Below are positions 30,987 to 37,929 of a stretch of 37,929 nt of DNA, piece after piece. How positions within the stretch are numbered: the first letter of the stretch is position 1; the number at the start of each line of letters is the position of its first letter. The translations under genes were made by a program, and so were the position numbers. The stretch comes from Jeongeupia naejangsanensis (GTDB taxonomy: Bacteria; Pseudomonadota; Gammaproteobacteria; Burkholderiales; Chitinibacteraceae). Under the pieces are notes generated by a model. It searched no databases and was not told the origin of the DNA. It saw only the letters and a program-made list of their open reading frames with translations. The stretch is taken from assembly GCF_016865585.1 (NCBI RefSeq), contig NZ_JAESND010000017.1, positions 1 through 37,929 of the forward strand. The letters run 5' to 3'.

Positions 30987-31019
30987 AAAAAAGCCGCCGT
31001 CACTCGGTGACGACGGCTT
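30987..31019 (-). terminator. Terminator of the RND efflux operon
   Basis: AAGCCGCCGTCAC (30991-31003) pairs with GTGACGACGGCTT (31007-31019) with one mismatch. On the minus strand TTTTTT follows (plus 30987-30992). It lies about 30 bp past the stop of the outer-membrane gene. Confidence 0.88.
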
Positions 31020-31051
31020 GGCTGCGGTGCAGCTGCGTGCGATGCGGCGGC

Positions 31052-32518
31052 TTACGCTGCGCCGGCCTTCGCTGCGGTGCCGGTCGTGGCTGCCGTTGCG
31101 GCGGCCTCTTCCTGACCGCCGCCGCCGAACACCTTGTACAGCGTGACGAGGTTGGCCTGACGCGACAGGCGGATCGAGATCAGCCCCTGTTGCGCGCTGT
31201 ACAGCGAGCGCTGCGAGTCGAGCACGTTCAGATAGCTGTCGACGCCCTTGCCGTAGCGCGCCTGTGACAGCGTGTAGCTCTTGGCCGATGCATCGACCAG
31301 CGCCTGCTGTGCCGAGACCTGCTCGTCGAGCGTGCCGCGGTCGGCCAGTGCGTCCGAGACTTCGCGGAACGCGCTCTGGATCGACTTCTCGTACTGCGCG
31401 ACGGCGATCTTCTCGTCGGCCTTGGCCGCATCGAGGTTGGCGATGTTGCGGCCGCCCTCGAAGATCGGGATGCTGATCTGCGGCATGAAGCTCCACGCGC
31501 CCGAGCCGGCCTTGAACAGGTCGCCGAGGCTGGCGCTGGCCGTACCGGCGCTGGCGGTCAGCGTGATGCTCGGGAAGAACGCCGCGCGCGCCGCACCGAT
31601 GTTGGCATTGGCCGACTTGAGCTGGTGTTCGGCCTGGACGATGTCCGGGCGGGACAGCAGCACGTCGGACGGCAGGCCGCCCGGCACGTCGCGCAGCGCG
31701 GTGACCGACTCGACCGATGCCGACGGTTGCAGCTCGGCCGGCAGGCGCGTGCCGAGCAGCAAGGTCAGCGCGTTGGCGTCCTGCGCGATCTGGCCGGTGA
31801 ACCTGGCGACGTCGACACGTGCCGATTCGACGCTGGTCTGCGCCTGTCGCACGTCGAGTTCGGACGCGACGCCGAGGTCGAAGCGCTTCCTGGTCAGCTC
31901 GAACGATTCGCGCTGGCTCTTCAGCGTGTCCTGCGCCAGCCGCAGCCGGTCGTTGTCGGCCGCCAGCGTCAGATAGGCGTTGGCGACTTCGGCGATCAGG
32001 CTGATCTGGGTGCTGCGACGCGCTTCTTCGGTGGCGAAGAACTGTTCGAGCGCGGCGTCCTTGAGACTCTGGACGCGGCCGAACAGGTCGATTTCGTACG
32101 ATGCGAAGCCGAGGCCGGCGCTGTACTGGTGGCTGATTTCCGGATTGCCGGTGCCAGACAGGCTGCCCGGCGTGCGCTGGCCGGTCCCGCTGCCGCTGGC
32201 GCGGATCGACGGGAACAGGTCGGCACGGCTGATCTGGTACTGCGCGCGGGCCTTCTCGATGTTCAGCGCCGCAACCCGCAGGTCGCGGTTGTTGGCCAGC
32301 GCCAGCGAAATCACCTGCTGCAGCTTCGGATCGCTGAAGTAGTCGCGCCACGCGGTGTCGGCGAACTGGCGGCCGTCGGCGGTCGCGGCCGGGTAGGCCG
32401 CGCCCTGCGGCCACGAGGCCTCGACCGGTGCGGCCGGGCGCTGGTAGTTCGGCGCCATCGAGGTGCAACCGGCAAGGAAAGCACTGGACAGGGCCAGGCT
32501 CAGGAGGGTGTTACGCAT
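31052..32518 (-). CDS. RND efflux outer-membrane channel lipoprotein (NodT/OprM/MtrE-like)
   Basis: A 488-residue TolC-superfamily channel. The signal peptide ends in the lipobox FLAGC (Cys about residue 18), and two OEP domains follow (about 60-260 and 275-460), each with long coiled-coil helices and a beta-strand pair. Motifs such as '[11 protein letters not shown]', '[20 protein letters not shown]', '[13 protein letters not shown]' and '[17 protein letters not shown]' are typical. It forms the trimeric outer-membrane exit of the pump. Its ATG overlaps the pump gene stop by 8 bases (ATGCGTAA). Last gene of the operon. Confidence 0.95.
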   Translation of the reverse strand: MRNTLLSLALSSAFLAGCTSMAPNYQRPAAPVEASWPQGAAYPAATADGRQFADTAWRDYFSDPKLQQVISLALANNRDLRVAALNIEKARAQYQISRADLFPSIRASGSGTGQRTPGSLSGTGNPEISHQYSAGLGFASYEIDLFGRVQSLKDAALEQFFATEEARRSTQISLIAEVANAYLTLAADNDRLRLAQDTLKSQRESFELTRKRFDLGVASELDVRQAQTSVESARVDVARFTGQIAQDANALTLLLGTRLPAELQPSASVESVTALRDVPGGLPSDVLLSRPDIVQAEHQLKSANANIGAARAAFFPSITLTASAGTASASLGDLFKAGSGAWSFMPQISIPIFEGGRNIANLDAAKADEKIAVAQYEKSIQSAFREVSDALADRGTLDEQVSAQQALVDASAKSYTLSQARYGKGVDSYLNVLDSQRSLYSAQQGLISIRLSRQANLVTLYKVFGGGGQEEAAATAATTGTAAKAGAA

Positions 32519-35500
32519 CTTGTTGGCGCTCCTCGAGTTTGGCGGGGGCGGCGTGCGCCTTGGGCTTGGTGAAGCGGTCGAAGATCTTGTGCACCACGAC
32601 GAAGAACAGCGGCACGAAGAAGATCGCCAGCAGCGTCGCCGACATCATGCCGCCGAGCACGCCGGTACCGATCGCGTTCTGCGCGCCCGAACCGGCACCG
32701 CTGTTCAGCGCCATCGGCAGCACGCCGAGCGCGAACGCCAGCGAGGTCATCAGGATCGGACGCAGCCGTTCGCGCACCGCGGTCAGCGTGGCGTCGATCA
32801 TGCTGGCGCCGGCTTCCATGTGCTCCTTGGCGAATTCGACGATCAGGATCGCGTTCTTCGCCGACAGGCCGATCGTCGTCAGCAGGCCGACCTGGAAGTA
32901 CACGTCGTTCGAAAGACCGCGGAACGTCGTGGCCAGCACGGCGCCGAGCACGCCCAGCGGCACGACCAGCATCACCGAGAACGGGATCGACCAGCTTTCG
33001 TACAGTGCGGCGAGGCACAGGAACACGATCAGCAGCGAGATCGCGTACAGCGCCGGCGCCTGCGAGCCCGACATCCGCTCCTGGTACGACTGGCCGGTCC
33101 ATTCGATGCCGACGCCCGGCGGCAGCTTGGCAACGATGTCCTCGATCGCCTTCATCGCCTCGCCGGAGCTCTTGCCCGGTGCGGCCTGGCCGAGGATTTC
33201 GACCGCCGAGAGGCCGTTGTAGCGTTCGAGACGCGGCGAACCGTAGTCCCAGTGCGCGCTGGCGAAGGCCGAGAACGGCACCATCTCGCCCTGCGCATTG
33301 CGCACGTACCACTTGTTCAGGTCTTCAGGCTGCATCCGGGCCGAGGCTTCGGACTGCATGTAGACCTTCTTGATCCGGCCGCGGTCGAGGAAGTCGTTGA
33401 CGTAGGACGAGCCCCAGGCGGTCGAGATCGTGTCGTTGATGCTGGCGATCGAGACGCCCAGCGCACCGGCCTTTTCCTGGTCGATGTCGAGCTGGAACTG
33501 CGGATTGTCTTCCTGGCCGTTCGGGCGGACGCCGACCAGCGCAGGGTCTTTCGCGGCCATGCCGAGCAGCATGTTGCGCGCTTCGATCAGCTTTTCATGG
33601 CCGATGCCGGCACGGTCCTGCAGGAAGAAGTCGAAACCGGTGGCGTTGCCGAGTTCGATCACCGCTGGCGGCGCGAAGGCGAACGCGAAGGCTTCGCGGA
33701 TCTGCGAGAACGCACCCATGGCGCGACCGGCGATGGCGTTGACGTGATCGTCGGCGGCCTTGCGCTGGTCCCAGTCCTTCAGGCTGACGAAGGCGATGCC
33801 GTTGTTCTGGCCGCTGCCGCCGAAGCTGAAGCCGGCGACCGAGAACACCGAATTGACGTTCTTCTTCTCGTCGACGAGGAAGTGGTGCTCGACCTTCTTG
33901 ATCACCTCGAGCGTCTGCTCCTGCGTTGCGCCAGCCGGCAGCATGATCTGCGAGAACAGGATGCCCTGATCCTCGTCCGGCAGGAATGACGTCGGCAGGC
34001 GCATGAACAGCACGGCCATGCCTGCGGCGATCAGCACGTAGATGATCATGAAGCGGCCGCTGCGGCGCAGGATGCCGCCGACCATGCCCTGATAGCGGGC
34101 GTTGGTCGCGTCGAACTTGTTGTTGAACCAGCCGAAGAAGCCCTTGTCCGAGGCGTGGTGACCCTTCTCGATCTGCTTGAGCATGGTCGCGCACAGCGCC
34201 GGCGTCAGCACCAGTGCGACGAGCACCGACAGCGCCATCGCCGAGACGATGGTGATCGAGAACTGCCGGTAGATGACGCCGGTCGAGCCGCCGAAGAAGG
34301 CCATCGGGATGAACACCGCCGACAGCACCATGGCGATGCCGACCAGTGCGCCGGTGATCTGGCCCATGGATTTCTTGGTTGCTTCCTTCGGCGACAGGCC
34401 TTCCTCGCTCATCACCCGTTCGACGTTCTCGACCACGACGATCGCATCGTCGACCAGGAGGCCGATCGCCAGCACCATCGCGAACATCGTCAATGTGTTG
34501 ATCGAGAATCCGAACGCCGCAAGGATGCCGAAGGTGCCGAGCAGCACGACCGGCACCGCGATCGTCGGGATCAGCGTGGCGCGGAAGTTCTGCAGGAACA
34601 GGTACATCACCAGGAAGACGAGTACGATGGCTTCGGCCAGCGTCTTCACCACCTCGTGGATCGAGATCTTCACGAACGGCGTGGTGTCGTACGGATAGAC
34701 GACCTTGATGCCCGGCGGGAAGAACTTCGACATCTCGTCGACGCTCTTCTCGACCGCGGAACGGGTCTCGAGCGCGTTGGCGCCGGTGGCGAGCTGGATA
34801 CCGATACCGGCGGCCGGCTTGCCGTTGAAGCGCGCGACGCTGTCGTAGCTCTGGGCGCCGAGTTCGACGCGGGCGACGTCGCGCAGGTAGACCGTCGAGC
34901 CATCGCTGTTGATGCGCAGCTGGATCGCGCCGAACTGCTCCGGCGTCTGCAGCATCGTCTGCGCCGACACGGTCGCATTCAGGCGCTGGCCCGAGACCGA
35001 CGGCGTGCCGCCGAGCTGACCGGCCGAGACCTGGATGTTCTGCGCGCGAATGGCCTGGGCCACGTCGCTCGGCGTCATCTTGAAGTTGTTGAGCTTGCTC
35101 GGGTCGAGCCAGATCCGCATCGCGTACTGCGAGCCGAACAGCTGGATGTTGCCGACGCCGTTGACGCGGCTCAGCGGGTCCTGCACGTTGGCGGCGACGT
35201 AGTCCGACAGGTCGATGTCGCTCATGCTGCCGTCGGTCGAGACGAAACCGAGCACCATCAGGAAGCTCGACGACGACTTCGATACCGAGATGCCCTGACG
35301 CTGGACGGCTTCAGGCAGCAGCGGCGTCGCCAGCTGCAGCTTGTTCTGCACCTGCACCTGGGCGATGTCGGGATCGGTGCCGGCGGCGAAGGTCAGCGTG
35401 ATGGCCACCGCACCGGTCGATTCACTGGTCGCCGACATGTACAGCAGGCCGTCGAGGCCCTTCATGTTCTGTTCGATGACCTGGGTGACGGTGTCTTCGA

Positions 35501-35669
35501 GCGTCTTGGCCGATGCACCCGGGTAGGTGGCATTGATCGCGACGGTCGGCGGCGCGATGCTCGGGTACTGGGCGACCGGCAAAGTCCGGATCGCCAGTAT
35601 GCCCGCGAGCATGATGATGATGGCGACCACCCACGCGAAAATCGGGCGGTCGATGAAGAAACGAGCCAT
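32511..35669 (-). CDS. RND multidrug efflux inner-membrane pump (HAE1, MtrD/AcrB-like)
   Basis: A 1052-residue RND transporter, full length for the family, with 12 membrane segments and two large periplasmic loops. The start '[23 protein letters not shown]' and the proton-relay '[18 protein letters not shown]' (Asp-Asp in TM4) and the later Lys in '[17 protein letters not shown]' (TM10) are all present. '[17 protein letters not shown]' and 'GDNGSG'-free AcrB/MtrD-type porter motifs place it in the hydrophobe/amphiphile efflux (HAE1) branch. It exports drugs, detergents or fatty acids using the proton gradient. It follows the adaptor gene by 14 bp and overlaps the channel gene. Confidence 0.96.
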   Translation of the reverse strand: MARFFIDRPIFAWVVAIIIMLAGILAIRTLPVAQYPSIAPPTVAINATYPGASAKTLEDTVTQVIEQNMKGLDGLLYMSATSESTGAVAITLTFAAGTDPDIAQVQVQNKLQLATPLLPEAVQRQGISVSKSSSSFLMVLGFVSTDGSMSDIDLSDYVAANVQDPLSRVNGVGNIQLFGSQYAMRIWLDPSKLNNFKMTPSDVAQAIRAQNIQVSAGQLGGTPSVSGQRLNATVSAQTMLQTPEQFGAIQLRINSDGSTVYLRDVARVELGAQSYDSVARFNGKPAAGIGIQLATGANALETRSAVEKSVDEMSKFFPPGIKVVYPYDTTPFVKISIHEVVKTLAEAIVLVFLVMYLFLQNFRATLIPTIAVPVVLLGTFGILAAFGFSINTLTMFAMVLAIGLLVDDAIVVVENVERVMSEEGLSPKEATKKSMGQITGALVGIAMVLSAVFIPMAFFGGSTGVIYRQFSITIVSAMALSVLVALVLTPALCATMLKQIEKGHHASDKGFFGWFNNKFDATNARYQGMVGGILRRSGRFMIIYVLIAAGMAVLFMRLPTSFLPDEDQGILFSQIMLPAGATQEQTLEVIKKVEHHFLVDEKKNVNSVFSVAGFSFGGSGQNNGIAFVSLKDWDQRKAADDHVNAIAGRAMGAFSQIREAFAFAFAPPAVIELGNATGFDFFLQDRAGIGHEKLIEARNMLLGMAAKDPALVGVRPNGQEDNPQFQLDIDQEKAGALGVSIASINDTISTAWGSSYVNDFLDRGRIKKVYMQSEASARMQPEDLNKWYVRNAQGEMVPFSAFASAHWDYGSPRLERYNGLSAVEILGQAAPGKSSGEAMKAIEDIVAKLPPGVGIEWTGQSYQERMSGSQAPALYAISLLIVFLCLAALYESWSIPFSVMLVVPLGVLGAVLATTFRGLSNDVYFQVGLLTTIGLSAKNAILIVEFAKEHMEAGASMIDATLTAVRERLRPILMTSLAFALGVLPMALNSGAGSGAQNAIGTGVLGGMMSATLLAIFFVPLFFVVVHKIFDRFTKPKAHAAPAKLEERQQDA

Positions 35670-35683
35670 TTAGGTTCTCTCCC

Positions 35684-36859
35684 TTACTTGGCTGCGACGG
35701 TCGGCGCGCTGGCAGCGCCACTGGCGGCCACGGTCTTGACCTTGGCGCCCGGATGGATTTTCTGCAGGCCGTCGACGATCAGCTTGTCGCCGCTCTTCAG
35801 GCCGTCGGTGACGAGCCAGTTGTCGCCGACGGTGCGGGCGGTCTTGAGCATGCGCGGTTCGACCTTGTCGTCCTTGCCGACGACCATGGCGGTGGCCTGG
35901 CCGCGCGCATCGCGGGTCACGGCCTGCTGCGGCGCGAGAATGGCGTTGTCGTTGACGCCTTCCTCGATCACCGCGCGCACGTACATGCCCGGCAGCAGCT
36001 GGTGCTTCGGATTCGGGAACACCGCGCGCAGCGTGACCGTGCCGGTGCTCTGCTCGACGGTGACTTCCGAGAACTCGAGCTTGCCTTCGAGCGGGTAGGT
36101 CGTGCCGTCGTCGAACACCAGCCTGACCTTGGCGGCATCGGTGCCGGCGCGCTTGAGGCTGCCGCTGGCGAGTTCGCGCTGCAGGCGCAGCAGCTCGTTG
36201 CTCGACTGCGTGACGTCGACGTAGATCGGATCGAGCGTCTGCACGGTCGCGAGCGATTCGGCCTGGTTGGCGGTGACCAGTGCGCCCGGCGTGACCGACG
36301 AGCGGCCGATGCGGCCGTCGACCGGCGACGTGACCTTGGTGTACGCGAGGTTGATGCGTGCGCTTTCGACTGCGGCACGACCGGCAGCAACATCGGCTTC
36401 GGACTGCTTCAGCGTCGCGAAGGCGTCGTCGTAGTCCTGCTTGCTGACGGCGTTGATCTTGACCAGATCGGCGTAGCGGTCGGCGCGGTTCTTCGCGCTC
36501 AGCACATTGGCTTCGGCCTTGGCCAGCGAGGCCTTGGCGCTGTCGTACGCGGCCTGATAGGTCGCCGGGTCGATCTGGTACAGCACCTGACCGGCCTTGA
36601 TTTCACTGCCTTCGGTGAACAGCCGCTTCTGGATGATGCCGCCGACCTGCGGACGGACGTCGGAAACCTGGTAGGGCGAGGTACGGCCTGCCAGCTCGGT
36701 CGTCATCGGCAGCGACTGGCCGGAGACCGTCACCACGCCGACCACCGGATCGGGGTGCGCGGCATTTTGGGCTGCGTTGGGTTCGCCGCAGCCGATCAGC
36801 GCCAGGCTGCCGGCAATCAGGCTGGCGGCGACCAGCGCGCGTCTCGGGGTCAGGTGCAT
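35684..36859 (-). CDS. RND efflux periplasmic adaptor (MtrC/AcrA-like)
   Basis: A 391-residue membrane-fusion protein. The signal peptide ends in a lipobox (LIGC, Cys about residue 24), giving a periplasmic lipoprotein. The order is lipoyl/barrel part ('VRPQVGGIIQKRLFTEGSEIKAGQVLYQIDP'), coiled-coil hairpin ('AYDSAKASLAKAEANVLSAKNRADRYADLVKINAVSKQDYDDA'-type helix, about residues 105-170), second lipoyl half ('VTSPVDGRIGRSSVTPGALV'), then beta-barrel and membrane-proximal domains. It links the inner-membrane pump to the outer-membrane channel. First gene of the efflux operon, divergent from the TetR gene. Confidence 0.95.
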   Translation of the reverse strand: MHLTPRRALVAASLIAGSLALIGCGEPNAAQNAAHPDPVVGVVTVSGQSLPMTTELAGRTSPYQVSDVRPQVGGIIQKRLFTEGSEIKAGQVLYQIDPATYQAAYDSAKASLAKAEANVLSAKNRADRYADLVKINAVSKQDYDDAFATLKQSEADVAAGRAAVESARINLAYTKVTSPVDGRIGRSSVTPGALVTANQAESLATVQTLDPIYVDVTQSSNELLRLQRELASGSLKRAGTDAAKVRLVFDDGTTYPLEGKLEFSEVTVEQSTGTVTLRAVFPNPKHQLLPGMYVRAVIEEGVNDNAILAPQQAVTRDARGQATAMVVGKDDKVEPRMLKTARTVGDNWLVTDGLKSGDKLIVDGLQKIHPGAKVKTVAASGAASAPTVAAK

Positions 36860-36960
36860 GGGGGCCTCTTCTTCGGAGTCGATTCAACGGAAACTGCCGC
36901 CGGGCGTTTCAACCGGGCGGCTGGGGTAACTGGACACTGTTCAGACAGTTTGGTTCGCAA

Positions 36961-36994
36961 TAGAATGAATGATCATTCTAGAATGACCATTCTA
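36961..36994. promoter_or_regulatory. Two overlapping TetR-type palindromes between tetR and the efflux operon
   Basis: TAGAATG-N6-CATTCTA (36961-36980) and TAGAATG-N2-CATTCTA (36979-36994) share the bases TA at 36979-36980. Together they hold four TAGAATG half-sites in 34 bp. The position between the divergent genes is right for repression of both by the TetR product. Confidence 0.8.
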
Positions 36995-37088
36995 ATTAAA
37001 ATCAAAATCACTTGGCAAGCGCATAGTACGCCGGGCTATGACAAATGAAAGCGTCAGTCTGCGCCGCGCGAGCGATACGAGGGACAGC

Positions 37089-37679
37089 ATGAAAACCGAA
37101 CAAGACCGTGGCGAGGCACGCTGCAATCAGGTGCTTGATGCCGCTGCCGACTGTTTTCGACAGCGCGGCTTTCACGGTGCGAGCATGTCCGAGCTGGCCA
37201 AGGCCGCCGGCATGAGCGTGGGCCACATCTATCACTACTTCGAGAACAAGGAAGCGATCATCGCGGCGATCGTCGAGCGCGACGTGGCCGAAATCCTTGC
37301 GCTGCTCGATTCGCTGCATGACGAAGAGGACATCCTGCAGGCGCTGATCCGCGAGGCCGGCAACAATCTCGAGGAGGCGACGTGCGGGAGCGACGACGCG
37401 CTTCAGCTCGAGGTGCTCGCCGAGGCGACCCGCAACCCGAAGGTGCTGGCGATGGTCCGCGACGGCGACCGGCTGGCCCGCAACCGGCTTGCCGAAACGA
37501 TCACCAAGGGCCGGGCGATGCGTGGCCTGGCACCGCTGGCCGACCTCGAGGCACGCTCCGAGATCATCATTGCGCTGTTCGAAGGGCTGACGTGCCGCAA
37601 TGTCCGCAATCCGGGCGTTCCGCTGGACGCGATCGCGACGGTGCTGCGCAGCACCTTGCAGAACCTGCTTGAAACCTGA
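37089..37679 (+). CDS. TetR family repressor of the efflux operon
   Basis: A 196-residue regulator from the ATG at 37089 (GAGGGA about 5 bases upstream), preferred over an in-frame ATG at 37038 that lacks a ribosome-binding site. The N-terminal HTH spans residues about 12-58 ('VLDAAADCFRQRGFHGASMSELAKAAGMSVGHIYHYFENKEAII'-type pattern, with recognition helix near MSVGHIYHYF). The C-terminal domain (about 75-190) is the ligand-binding and dimerisation part. It is divergent from the RND genes across a double palindrome and probably senses a pump substrate. Confidence 0.92.
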   Translation: MKTEQDRGEARCNQVLDAAADCFRQRGFHGASMSELAKAAGMSVGHIYHYFENKEAIIAAIVERDVAEILALLDSLHDEEDILQALIREAGNNLEEATCGSDDALQLEVLAEATRNPKVLAMVRDGDRLARNRLAETITKGRAMRGLAPLADLEARSEIIIALFEGLTCRNVRNPGVPLDAIATVLRSTLQNLLET

Positions 37680-37804
37680 GGCGTTCGGCATCGGGTGGCT
37701 TGTACTAATGGGCGACGGCGATTTACTTGTCGGTGCAGGCTGACGACAATGTCGGTCTGGCCGGCGCCTGATGGCCGGCAGCGATTCCGACACAGGAGAA
37801 AGCC

Positions 37805-37929
37805 ATGCCCCGCGGTACCAAGATCGTCGCCACCCTCGGCCCAGCCTCGACCGACCCGGCCGTCCTCGAACAGCTGATCAAGGCCGGCGTCAACACCGTC
37901 CGCCTCAACTTCTCCCACGGCACCGCCCA
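37805..37929 (+). CDS. pyk: Pyruvate kinase, N-terminal part (cut by the window edge)
   Basis: Forty-one codons are visible, starting [15 protein letters not shown] and reaching VRLNFSHG. '[11 protein letters not shown]' and '[13 protein letters not shown]' are the highly conserved first strand and loop of pyruvate kinase, which converts phosphoenolpyruvate and ADP to pyruvate and ATP. The Arg and Asn of RLNFSHG help bind ATP and K+. AGGAG lies 7 bases before the ATG. The rest of the gene is outside the window. Confidence 0.95.
   Translation, partial: MPRGTKIVATLGPASTDPAVLEQLIKAGVNTVRLNFSHGTA

Overview
The window is GC-rich Gram-negative DNA and most likely comes from a betaproteobacterium of the Neisseriales (Chitinibacteraceae or Chromobacteriaceae type). 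The clues are the very long DUF3683/FAD/Fe-S oxidoreductase, an MtrCDE-like RND pump, and the sigma54/NtrC-type glnA promoter. The family-level placement is inference; no rRNA or tRNA lies in the window.

Region 1 (1-about 10,250) is one end of an integrated P4-like mobile element, and every gene in it reads leftward. From its right end it holds a P4-type tyrosine integrase (8914-10197), an approximately 950-bp repeat-bearing spacer, a two-gene cargo module (wHTH/PD-(D/E)XK nuclease 6318-7964 and Rad50-like ATPase 3557-6223), and a small mobile-element protein (2590-3147) with its own promoter and terminator. Then come an intergenic region rich in short repeats and a packed operon: AlpA regulator, HTH protein, Ash-like ORF, small membrane protein, two tandem paralogous small proteins, a 47-residue protein, and the first 31 codons of what may be the replication primase. 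The element runs off the left edge. The nuclease/ATPase pair looks like a candidate anti-phage or anti-plasmid defence cargo that I cannot match by eye to a named system.

Region 2 (10,300-18,730) is chromosomal. glnA is preceded by a sigma54 promoter and NtrC-like sites. Divergent from it lie a rhodanese, aroE and mtgA, followed by a signalling set of PP2C phosphatase, double-FHA protein and metallo-beta-lactamase-fold hydrolase. Facing them are a PilZ-like hypothetical gene and a HIT-family gene.

Region 3 (18,780-27,070), all leftward, holds the 1293-residue DUF3683 FAD/Fe-S oxidoreductase, two paralogous TPR proteins flanking a fused SpmA/SpmB-type membrane protein, and a YigZ/IMPACT protein. 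Region 4 (27,070-30,975) has a ChaN-family haem-binding lipoprotein behind a Fur box, then an SDR, class-IV aminotransferase and DUF1330 operon divergent from a LysR regulator.

Region 5 (30,980-37,930) is a complete tripartite RND efflux operon (adaptor, inner-membrane pump, outer-membrane channel). It is divergent from a TetR regulator across two overlapping palindromes that share the half-site TAGAATG. The start of pyruvate kinase closes the window.
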